NCBI GenBank assembly: GCA_964487195.1
Contig: CAZAPV010000040.1
Coordinates: 1-7,654, forward strand
DNA length: 7,654 nucleotides
Direction: 5' to 3'
Source of the DNA: CAZAPV01 sp964487195
Lineage (GTDB): Bacteria > Patescibacteriota > Patescibacteriia > SG8-24
Every line of letters starts with the position of its first letter. The first letter of the stretch is position 1. The position numbers and the translations under genes were made by a program. Shown piece by piece: positions 1-5,641 of the stretch. Below the pieces are notes generated by a model, which made no database searches, was not told where the DNA came from, and saw nothing but the letters and a program-made list of their open reading frames with translations.

Positions 1-19
1 GGTGTGGATAACGGTTTTG

Positions 20-28
20 TGCTATAAT
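20..28 (+). promoter_or_regulatory. Extended -10 promoter of the S74 surface-protein gene
   Basis: The sequence TGCTATAAT is a perfect extended -10 (TG at 20-21, TATAAT at 23-28). The matching -35 would fall at about position 1 or before the window, so it cannot be judged. Transcription should begin near 35, about 8 nt before the ATG at 43. The same arrangement recurs ahead of three other genes in the window, which strengthens the call. Confidence 0.7.
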
Positions 29-42
29 AGTAGAGCCATTCT

Positions 43-3000
43 ATGCCGAGGAAACGAACGGCTCCCGCACAACGAATGAGAAGGCGGCCTCCGATGACCA
101 TCTTGCCTGCGCAGGTGATCGCGCGGGTCGCTGCGCGCGCGGCGCGGCGCACGCGGACCGCGATGGCGGCGACCGCGCTCGCGATCGGCGTGGTCGGCGC
201 GGTGGTGATCCATGTGGTGAACGCGGCGACGTTTCAGGGACCGACCGCGCCTCCGCCGGGCGGCAACATTCCGGTGACGATCTGGAACAGCCAGGCGACC
301 GGGAGCACGCAGACCGGCGCGTCGATCAGCATCGACGGAACCACCGTTTCCGGCGGCGGCGTCTCCACGTACGCGGGCGACACCACCGTTCTGCCGGGCA
401 CGGTCGAAACGAGCAAACTGTGTCTCGGCAACGGCGTGAACTGCCAGACGTCCTGGCCGAGCACGATTCCTTCCCCGACGGCGAACGGCCAGATGTTGCG
501 CGCGTTCGACACGGGGACCGGCATCACGTGGTTGGTCGACAGCTTCCTGTACGATTCGGGTACGAAGTTCGGCATCAATACGACGTCGCCCGGCGCCACG
601 ACGCAGATCAACGCGCCCGCATCGACCGAAGGATTGCGCATCGTTTCCGCGACCAACTGGAGCCCGCTCAACATCAGGAATAACGCGAACAGCGCGGACA
701 TCTTCCGCGTCGATCAGTCCGGCGCGATCGTCGTCGGCAGCGTCCCGTGGGCAAGACTCACCAGTTTTCCCGCGGGATGCACGGCCGGACAATACGTCTC
801 CGCGATCGGGGGCACGCTGACGTGTTCGACGCCGGCAGGAAGCGGCGTCACCGGCGCGGGCGCGGCCGGCCAAGCCACGTTTTGGACGAGCGGCACGAAT
901 CTTTCCGGCAGCAATAACTTTTTCTGGGACAACACCAACAAACGATTGGGCGTCGGCACGACGGCGCCGCTCGCCGCTCTTCACGTGGTCGGAGAGGGTT
1001 ATTTCCCGAACGGAACGACGGTGGGCGATATCGCGAATGGATCGGAGGGAATCTACGGGTCCGGACCGACCGGCGTTCTTGGAAATGGAACGAACGTCGG
1101 CGTCTCGGGTTCGGGCGGTACGTACGGCGTCTACGGCAATGGCGGCATCGCCGCGCTGTACGGCGACAACCCTACCGGCACCTACGGCGCCTACGGCAAC
1201 GGCGGTTCGTACGGCGTTTACGGGACCGGTTTTAACGGCGTCTATGGGAACGCCGTTGGCGGCTCCGGGCTCTACGGAAACGGAACGAGCGGCAGCTTCG
1301 CCGCGGTCCGAGCTGAAGGAGCGGCGACGTACGGCGTCTACGGAACGACGAGTGCGGCGAACGGCACCGCCCTCTATGGTAACGCCACCGGCACCACGTC
1401 CACCGGCGTCTATGGAAGCGGTACGTCGTACTCGTTCTACGGCACAGCGGGCGCGCTCCGCAACCTCGGTGCGTTGAACACCGGCTCGGCTTCGCAATTC
1501 CAGGTCGATTCCTCCGGCAACCTGATCAAGATCAACAACGTCGCGTACTCCTGGCCAGGGATTCAGGGTGCGGCGAGCACCGTGCTCACGAACAACGGCT
1601 CCGGCGGGCTCACGTGGGCGGCCGTTTCCGGAGGCGGCGGCGGGGGCATCGGCGGATCCGGCACGACGAATTACGTGTCGAAGTTCACCGCCGCGGCGAC
1701 GCTCGGCATCTCGCAGATTTTCGATAACGGCACGAACGTCGGCATCGGCACGACGACGCCGGGCGCGATGGTGCAGATCAACGCGCCCGCATCGACCGAA
1801 GGGCTGCGCATCGTCTCGGCGAGCGCATGGAGCCCGCTCAACATCAGAAACAGTGGCAACAGTGCTGACATTTTCCGCGTCGACCAATCCGGTACAGTCG
1901 TCGTCGGTACAGTGCCATGGGCACGTCTCGCAAGCTTCCCTGTGGGATGCGCAGCGGGACAGTACGTCTCCGCGGTCGGGGGCACGTTGACGTGTTCGAC
2001 TCCTCCCGCAAGCGGTTCGGGAACCGTCACCAGCGTCAACGGTTCGGGAGGAACGACCGGCCTCACGATGACCGGCGGTCCGATAACGACCTCGGGTACG
2101 CTGACGTTGGGCGGCACGTTGGTCGTCGCAAACGGCGGCACCGGACGCACATCATTCACGACGAACGGTGTCCCATACGGGCAGGGCACGTCCGCGCTCG
2201 CCGTCACCACCGCTCCGGCCGCGGGTCAGCTTTTGCTCGGCAACGCGAGCGGAATCCCGACATTTACGACAATGTCCGGTGATGCGACGACTTCTTCCGC
2301 CGGCGCGCTCACTCTCGCGAACTCCGGCGCGACCGCAGGCACATACGGTTCAGCGACGCAGGTCGGCCAATTTGCGGTCGATGCCAAAGGAAGGATCACG
2401 TCGGCGTCGAACGTCACGATCACCGGCGCGGCTCCCACCGGCGCAGCCGGCGGCGCGCTCGCCGGCACCTATCCGAATCCGACGATCGCGAACGTCACGA
2501 GCGGCGGCGCGGTGCCGTTCGCATCGGCGACGTCCGGCGTGCTGACGCAAGACCCGGTAAACTTCGTCTGGGATAACACGAACAAACGGTTGGGGATCGG
2601 GACCGCGACGCCGGGATACAAACTTGATGTCGTCGGGTCAGCGCAGTTTTCGAACGGCCCCTCAACTGTGTTCCTCGGGAACTTAACGAGCGGTCTTTCT
2701 AGCACAAACAACGGCACTAACGCCATATACGGCCAAAACAACAACACCGCAGGCGGCACCTCCGGCGTGTCTGGCAGCGGGACAATCGGTGTTAACGGCG
2801 TCAGCTCGGTGGCAAACGGTTATGGCGTTTACGCGAACGCGACCGGGACAACTTCCACCGGCGTCTACGGCAGCGGTACGCAATATTCGTTCTACGGCAA
2901 TAGCGGCACGTTGTATAACGCTGGCAATGTCGGCATCGGCACGCCGGCGCCGACCGTCAAACTTGACGTGAACGGGGAAAGTCATTTCCTCAATGTAGGC

Positions 3001-3822
3001 GCATCTTCATCCGCAAAGATCGCCACCGCCTCCCAAGGTGTTACCACGCAAGGCACTTCCTACGGCGTGTCCGCGGTCGCCACCGGGAGTCCCAGCTACG
3101 CTCTCTGGGGAAATGCGACCGGTGCATCTTCTACCGGCGCCTACGGCCAGGGCACGTTGTATGGATTGTATGGCAGCGGAAACGGCTCGGGTTCTTACGG
3201 TGCGTATGCCGCGGGGGATTTGTATGGAGTATATGGTTTGGGTTCGGGATTGAATGCGAATTCCGTTGGCGCATACGGTAACGGAAGTCTCGCCGGGCTT
3301 TACGGCACGAGCACGAACTACGGCGTCTACAGCGACGGAACCGCGTTTTCTTTCTACGGAGCGAACGGCGTTCTTTATAACTTGGGTAAGGTCGGAATCG
3401 GTACGACCGCGCCGACGCATCAGCTCCAGCTTTCGACCGATGACGCCGCGAAGACGGCGACCACGACATGGACCGTGACCTCGGATGCGCGGACCAAACA
3501 AGACGTTGCCCCGTTCACGGACGGCCTGTCGGTGATCGAACGGATCGATCCGGTCACCTTCATTTACAACGGTCTCGCCGGCACGACGAAAGGCCTGGAA
3601 GGGATCGGCGTGATCGCGCAGGACATGCTGAACGTCGCGCCGTACACGATCAAAACGTTCAAAGCGAAGCTCAACCCCAGCGACGCTGCGGAGACCGACA
3701 TTTACGACTTCAATCCGCACGCGCTGTTTTTCGTGACGATCAACGCGATCAAGGAACAGCAGCAAGAGATCGAATCGCTCAAGACGCAGGTCAAGAATTT
3801 ACAGTCGAAACTCGGAGAGTGA
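43..3822 (+). CDS. Large secreted repeat protein with C-terminal peptidase S74 (endosialidase-type chaperone) domain
   Basis: This 1259-residue protein has the architecture of a trimeric tail-fibre or surface adhesin. Residues 1-40 are strongly basic; 41-61 are a hydrophobic segment ending VNA-A, which reads as a signal peptide cleaved near residue 61. The body is rich in Gly, Thr, Ser and Asn. It carries six copies of a G-[IV]-[GN]-T-x-x-P motif, often followed by a Leu/Val strand, near residues 177, 303, 567, 851, 964 and 1118. It also has two 88-residue repeats (177-264, 567-654), Tyr-Gly-rich stretches (about 359-470, 880-950 and 1005-1110), a VANGGTGRTSF-type module (about 693-750) and a GTYPNPT module (about 795-818). 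The C-terminus from SDARTK (1147-1152) through GIGVIAQDM to a heptad-rich helix (about 1225-1259) matches peptidase S74. In that family the domain trimerises, assists beta-helix folding and then cuts itself off at Ser-Asp, here 1147/1148. The ATG at 43 is chosen because it lies 14 bp after the -10; an in-frame ATG at 94 with AGAAGG upstream is the alternative. Role in attachment is inference; its ligand is unknown. Confidence 0.88.
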   Translation: MPRKRTAPAQRMRRRPPMTILPAQVIARVAARAARRTRTAMAATALAIGVVGAVVIHVVNAATFQGPTAPPPGGNIPVTIWNSQATGSTQTGASISIDGTTVSGGGVSTYAGDTTVLPGTVETSKLCLGNGVNCQTSWPSTIPSPTANGQMLRAFDTGTGITWLVDSFLYDSGTKFGINTTSPGATTQINAPASTEGLRIVSATNWSPLNIRNNANSADIFRVDQSGAIVVGSVPWARLTSFPAGCTAGQYVSAIGGTLTCSTPAGSGVTGAGAAGQATFWTSGTNLSGSNNFFWDNTNKRLGVGTTAPLAALHVVGEGYFPNGTTVGDIANGSEGIYGSGPTGVLGNGTNVGVSGSGGTYGVYGNGGIAALYGDNPTGTYGAYGNGGSYGVYGTGFNGVYGNAVGGSGLYGNGTSGSFAAVRAEGAATYGVYGTTSAANGTALYGNATGTTSTGVYGSGTSYSFYGTAGALRNLGALNTGSASQFQVDSSGNLIKINNVAYSWPGIQGAASTVLTNNGSGGLTWAAVSGGGGGGIGGSGTTNYVSKFTAAATLGISQIFDNGTNVGIGTTTPGAMVQINAPASTEGLRIVSASAWSPLNIRNSGNSADIFRVDQSGTVVVGTVPWARLASFPVGCAAGQYVSAVGGTLTCSTPPASGSGTVTSVNGSGGTTGLTMTGGPITTSGTLTLGGTLVVANGGTGRTSFTTNGVPYGQGTSALAVTTAPAAGQLLLGNASGIPTFTTMSGDATTSSAGALTLANSGATAGTYGSATQVGQFAVDAKGRITSASNVTITGAAPTGAAGGALAGTYPNPTIANVTSGGAVPFASATSGVLTQDPVNFVWDNTNKRLGIGTATPGYKLDVVGSAQFSNGPSTVFLGNLTSGLSSTNNGTNAIYGQNNNTAGGTSGVSGSGTIGVNGVSSVANGYGVYANATGTTSTGVYGSGTQYSFYGNSGTLYNAGNVGIGTPAPTVKLDVNGESHFLNVGASSSAKIATASQGVTTQGTSYGVSAVATGSPSYALWGNATGASSTGAYGQGTLYGLYGSGNGSGSYGAYAAGDLYGVYGLGSGLNANSVGAYGNGSLAGLYGTSTNYGVYSDGTAFSFYGANGVLYNLGKVGIGTTAPTHQLQLSTDDAAKTATTTWTVTSDARTKQDVAPFTDGLSVIERIDPVTFIYNGLAGTTKGLEGIGVIAQDMLNVAPYTIKTFKAKLNPSDAAETDIYDFNPHALFFVTINAIKEQQQEIESLKTQVKNLQSKLGE
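571..834 (+). repeat. 88-codon internal repeat, copy 1
   Basis: It encodes residues 177-264 of the S74 protein, from GINTTSPG to LTCSTP. It aligns without gaps to copy 2 exactly 1170 bp downstream. By eye the last 76 residues are about 86% identical, while 180 sampled bases are about 79% identical, with many differences at synonymous positions. It contains a beta-repeat motif, a FRVDQSG strand and a Cys pair (C246, C261). Confidence 0.9.
1117..1446 (+). repeat. Tyr-Gly-rich degenerate repeat tract in the S74 protein
   Basis: The tract codes for recurring YGVYGNG, YGAYGNG, YGVYGTG, GVYGNA and GLYGNG units spaced roughly 8-15 residues apart. It ends in NATGTTSTGVYGSGT followed by YSFYG. That closing 21-residue unit (1381-1443) returns at 2836-2898 with one residue changed, and related YG units recur from about 3060 to 3360. 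Regular Tyr-Gly spacing suggests repeated beta-turns in a fibre, which is inference. Confidence 0.75.
1741..2004 (+). repeat. 88-codon internal repeat, copy 2
   Basis: It encodes residues 567-654, from GIGTTTPG to LTCSTP, and matches copy 1 (571-834) at a constant offset of 1170 bp with no indels. The Cys pair is kept (C636, C651). It follows a glycine run and the linker GGSGTTNYVSKFTAAATLG, a motif I recall from other large bacterial surface proteins. Confidence 0.9.
2836..2898 (+). repeat. Second copy of the 21-residue NATGTTSTGVYGSGT unit
   Basis: Twenty of 21 encoded residues equal those at 1381-1443, but about ten bases differ, mostly at third codon positions. The protein sequence has therefore been held while the DNA drifted. 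The unit leads directly into the fifth beta-repeat motif (NVGIGTPAP). Confidence 0.8.
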
Positions 3823-4047
3823 TCATCGCAAAAACCGGCCGGCAACGAACTCCCCGCGAAGGTCGGCGAGTTTGTCGTCCAAATAATCTTTCGTGACCAT
3901 CGTCGTCTCGATTCTTTTAATCTTTCCCTTTATTTCTGATAGTTCCTCCTCAACGTGCGTCGAGGACGCCTGAATCGCGTCGATGATGTCGCCGAAGCGC
4001 TCATCGACATGTTTGGCGAATTCCTGAAGCGTTGGTTCGTCATTCAT
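3823..4047 (-). CDS. Small coiled-coil protein of unknown function
   Basis: This 74-residue acidic and basic helical protein starts MNDEPTLQEFAKHVDERFGD and has hydrophobic residues at heptad spacing from about residue 10 to 66, so a coiled coil is likely. There is no signal peptide or membrane segment. I recall similar short proteins in Parcubacteria genomes, often with a VTKDYLDDKLADL-like stretch (here about 51-63), but no function is known to me. Those relatives, as I remember them, continue some 30-40 residues further; here the protein ends VAGRFLR shortly afterwards, so it may be truncated. Its stop codon (complement of 3823-3825) abuts the TGA of the convergent S74 gene. An extended -10 (TGTTATACT) lies 13 bp before its ATG and no Shine-Dalgarno is visible. 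Composition unlike the Arg-rich antisense shadows, plus its own promoter, argue that it is a real gene. Confidence 0.72.
   Translation of the reverse strand: MNDEPTLQEFAKHVDERFGDIIDAIQASSTHVEEELSEIKGKIKRIETTMVTKDYLDDKLADLRGEFVAGRFLR
3845..3875 (+). other. Strong hairpin just past the S74 stop, no U-tract
   Basis: Arms 3845-3856 and 3864-3875 pair over 12 positions with one C-C mismatch and one G-T wobble around a 7-nt loop. It begins 23 nt after the S74 stop. On the minus strand the wobble becomes a C-A mismatch, so the fold favours the plus-strand transcript. No T-run follows, so it is not a standard intrinsic terminator; it could stabilise or process the 3' end. It also lies inside the convergent small gene and may simply be a by-product of its codons. 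Confidence 0.35.
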
Positions 4048-4060
4048 AAGATTGTTGTGA

Positions 4061-4069
4061 AGTATAACA
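4061..4069 (-). promoter_or_regulatory. Extended -10 promoter of the small coiled-coil gene
   Basis: On the minus strand the sequence reads TGTTATACT, a TGn plus a five-of-six TATAAT match. Thirteen bases separate it from the ATG at 4047, which predicts a start near 4054 and a leader of about 7 nt. No good -35 is seen upstream, as is usual when the TGn extension is present. Confidence 0.62.
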
Positions 4070-4119
4070 TATGCCGCCCGATTCTTTACCCGATGTTCAG
4101 AAAGAGCGCAAGTGATCTC

Positions 4120-4148
4120 TTGAATGATGGTGCGTGAACGGCTACACT
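4120..4148 (+). promoter_or_regulatory. cysS promoter, -35 TTGAAT and -10 TACACT
   Basis: TTGAAT (4120-4125) and TACACT (4143-4148) are separated by exactly 17 bp. Both match the sigma70 consensus at four of six positions. The start should be near 4155, about 6 nt before the ATG at 4161. A GGATGAG sequence at 4149-4155 resembles a weak Shine-Dalgarno but would be mostly or wholly outside such a transcript. Confidence 0.65.
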
Positions 4149-4160
4149 GGATGAGTTGCT

Positions 4161-5594
4161 ATGCTTCGATTTTTCGATTCGCTCAGCAAAAAAAAGCAGG
4201 CGTTCAAGCCGCTCCGCCGCGGGAAAGTAGCGATGTACAACTGCGGCCCGACCGTCTACGACTACGTCCATATCGGCAATCTCCGGTCGTTTTTGTTCGA
4301 GGATCTGCTCCGCCGGCTTCTCGACGCGCGCGGCTACGCCGTGACGCAGGTGATGAACATCACCGACGTCGGCCACATGCTCGCGGACGCCGACGTGGGT
4401 CAGGACAAGATGGAAGTGGCGGCGAAGAAAGCGGGCCGGACGCCGCAGGAGGTCGCGCGGTTTTATACCGACGCTTTTTTCAAAGACATCGAACGGCTCG
4501 GCATCCGTCCGGCGTCGGTGTATCCGAAAGCGAGCGACCACGTCCCCGAGATGATCGCGATGATCGAGCGGCTGCTCGCGAACGGGCACGCGTACAAGAT
4601 CCAGGAGGCCGGCGGAACGAGCGTATACTTCGACGTCGCATCGTTTCCGAGGTACGGCGAGCTTTCCGGCAATACGATCGAAAACTTGGAAGCGGGCAGC
4701 CGCGTCGAGGTGCGCGAAGCGAAGAAGAGCCCCGCGGATTTCGCGCTGTGGATCAGCAACCCCAAACACGTGATGCAGTGGCAGGCGCCGTGGGGCGCGG
4801 GATATCCCGGCTGGCACATCGAATGCTCGGCGATGGCGCGCAAATATCTCGGGGACACCATCGACATCCATACCGGCGGCGAGGACAACAAGTTCCCGCA
4901 CCATGAATGCGAGATCGCGCAGTCCGAGTGCGCGACCGGCAAAAAACCGTTCGTCCGTTACTGGCTGCATGCGACGCATCTGCTCGTCGATGGGCAGAAG
5001 ATGTCGAAGTCGAAAGGGAATTTTTATACGCTCGAGGATCTCGTGACGAAGGGGTATGAGCCGCGCGTCGTCCGCTACGCGCTCATCACGACGCACTACC
5101 GCCAGGCGTTCAACTTCACGCTCAAAGGTCTCGCCGCCGCTCGCGCCGCGCTCGCCCGGCTCGACGAGTTCGCCGATGCGATCCGCGCGGCGACGCCCCG
5201 GGAGACTGGACGGACGGCGGCTGCGGTCGCCAAAGCGCGCAAGGCGTTCATGAACGCGCTCGATGATGACCTGAACGCCGCTGCCGCGCTCGCCGCGGCG
5301 TTCGATCTGGTGCGGCAACTGAATGAAAAAATCGCCGCAGGGACGCTCACGAAGAAAGAGAAAACCGCGGCCGGCGCGTTCCTCGCCGACGCCGGCGACA
5401 TCCTCGGTTTTGCATTCGGGCACGCCGCGCCGGACCGCGAGATCCCTCCGAGCATCATGGCGCTCATCGAGAAGCGCGACGAGGCGCGCCGGGAAAAACG
5501 GTTCGCCGAATCGGACCGGCTGCGCGACGAATTGAAGGAGAAAGGATACCTCGTGGAGGACACTCCTGAAGGCCGGCGCATCAAGCGGATTTGA
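4161..5594 (+). CDS. cysS: Cysteinyl-tRNA synthetase
   Basis: This cytoplasmic class I aminoacyl-tRNA synthetase activates cysteine with ATP and loads it onto tRNA-Cys. At 477 residues it is close to the 461 of the E. coli enzyme and appears complete. The N-terminal Rossmann domain holds YNCGPTVYDYVHIGN, with the HIGH-type motif HIGN at 37-40. KMSKS is at 280-284 in KMSKSKGN. The zinc site that selects cysteine is intact: C28, C222 (WHIEC), H247 and E251 (PHHECE), equivalent to E. coli C28, C209, H234 and E238. A helical domain (about 315-410) and a small charged C-terminal segment ending DTPEGRRIKRI follow. The ATG at 4161 is supported by the promoter 12 bp upstream and by the normal distance to C28. 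A run of eight A residues (4188-4195) encodes K10-K12. The gene is probably transcribed alone: a new promoter starts at its stop codon, although no terminator separates it from the next gene. Confidence 0.98.
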   Translation: MLRFFDSLSKKKQAFKPLRRGKVAMYNCGPTVYDYVHIGNLRSFLFEDLLRRLLDARGYAVTQVMNITDVGHMLADADVGQDKMEVAAKKAGRTPQEVARFYTDAFFKDIERLGIRPASVYPKASDHVPEMIAMIERLLANGHAYKIQEAGGTSVYFDVASFPRYGELSGNTIENLEAGSRVEVREAKKSPADFALWISNPKHVMQWQAPWGAGYPGWHIECSAMARKYLGDTIDIHTGGEDNKFPHHECEIAQSECATGKKPFVRYWLHATHLLVDGQKMSKSKGNFYTLEDLVTKGYEPRVVRYALITTHYRQAFNFTLKGLAAARAALARLDEFADAIRAATPRETGRTAAAVAKARKAFMNALDDDLNAAAALAAAFDLVRQLNEKIAAGTLTKKEKTAAGAFLADAGDILGFAFGHAAPDREIPPSIMALIEKRDEARREKRFAESDRLRDELKEKGYLVEDTPEGRRIKRI

Positions 5595-5596
5595 GA

Positions 5597-5625
5597 CTGA
5601 CAGCGGTCGGTGCCCGTGGTATGCT
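5597..5625 (+). promoter_or_regulatory. Promoter of the small protein-ATPase operon
   Basis: CTGACA (5597-5602, five of six to TTGACA) and TATGCT (5620-5625) are 17 bp apart, and TG at 5617-5618 makes the -10 extended. The -35 starts 2 bp after the cysS stop. The predicted start near 5632 leaves about 10 nt before the ATG at 5642. This is the strongest two-box promoter in the window. Confidence 0.72.
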
Positions 5626-5634
5626 TGCACCGAC
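5606..5634. repeat. Perfect 8-bp inverted repeat bracketing the -10, candidate operator
   Basis: GTCGGTGC (5606-5613) and GCACCGAC (5627-5634) are exact reverse complements separated by 13 bp that contain the extended -10. Arm centres are 21 bp apart, two helical turns, which suits a dimeric regulator binding one DNA face. The right arm covers the predicted transcription start. No T-run follows, so it is not an intrinsic terminator for cysS, although read-through RNA could fold into the hairpin. Confidence 0.5.
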
Positions 5635-5641
5635 ATCATCT

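Larger units (their letters stand above)
4048..4160. promoter_or_regulatory. Divergent intergenic region between the small coiled-coil gene and cysS
   Basis: These 113 bp are AT-richer than the flanking genes and hold back-to-back promoters: a minus-strand extended -10 at 4061-4069 and a plus-strand -35/-10 pair at 4120-4148. An imperfect 14-bp palindrome (4109-4122, one mismatched pair) overlaps the first three bases of the cysS -35. I see no T-box leader: with transcription starting near 4155 there is no room for one. Confidence 0.6.

Noticed and set aside
1117..1446. CRISPR array or tandem DNA satellite
   Set aside because: The repetition follows codons of Tyr-Gly units, is degenerate at DNA level, and lacks identical repeats with unique spacers.
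22..1887. Long minus-strand open frame opposite the S74 gene
   Set aside because: The protein is Arg/Ala/Val/Asp-rich with no domain or promoter, and mirrors the Gly/Thr-rich repeats on the other strand; it is a shadow typical of GC-rich DNA.
43..3822. Prophage or tail-fibre locus
   Set aside because: Despite the S74 domain, no other phage gene, integrase, att-like repeat or tRNA is visible, and the protein has a secretion signal.
3829..3844. Minus-strand terminator from CCGGCCGG followed by TTTTT
   Set aside because: The palindrome has no loop, and termination there would fall before the stop codon of the small gene.
3468..3896. Plus-strand frame across the S74 domain and beyond its stop
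   Set aside because: Arg/Gln/Asp-rich out-of-frame reading of a well-supported S74 domain, with no promoter.
4086..5639. Long minus-strand open frame covering all of cysS
   Set aside because: cysS carries every catalytic motif; the antisense product is Arg-rich and featureless, and its start lies in the opposing operon promoter.
5591..5641. TTG at 5591 as an upstream start for the 151-residue protein
   Set aside because: It overlaps the cysS stop and precedes the -35/-10 pair, so the main transcript would not contain it; the added residues show no recognisable feature.
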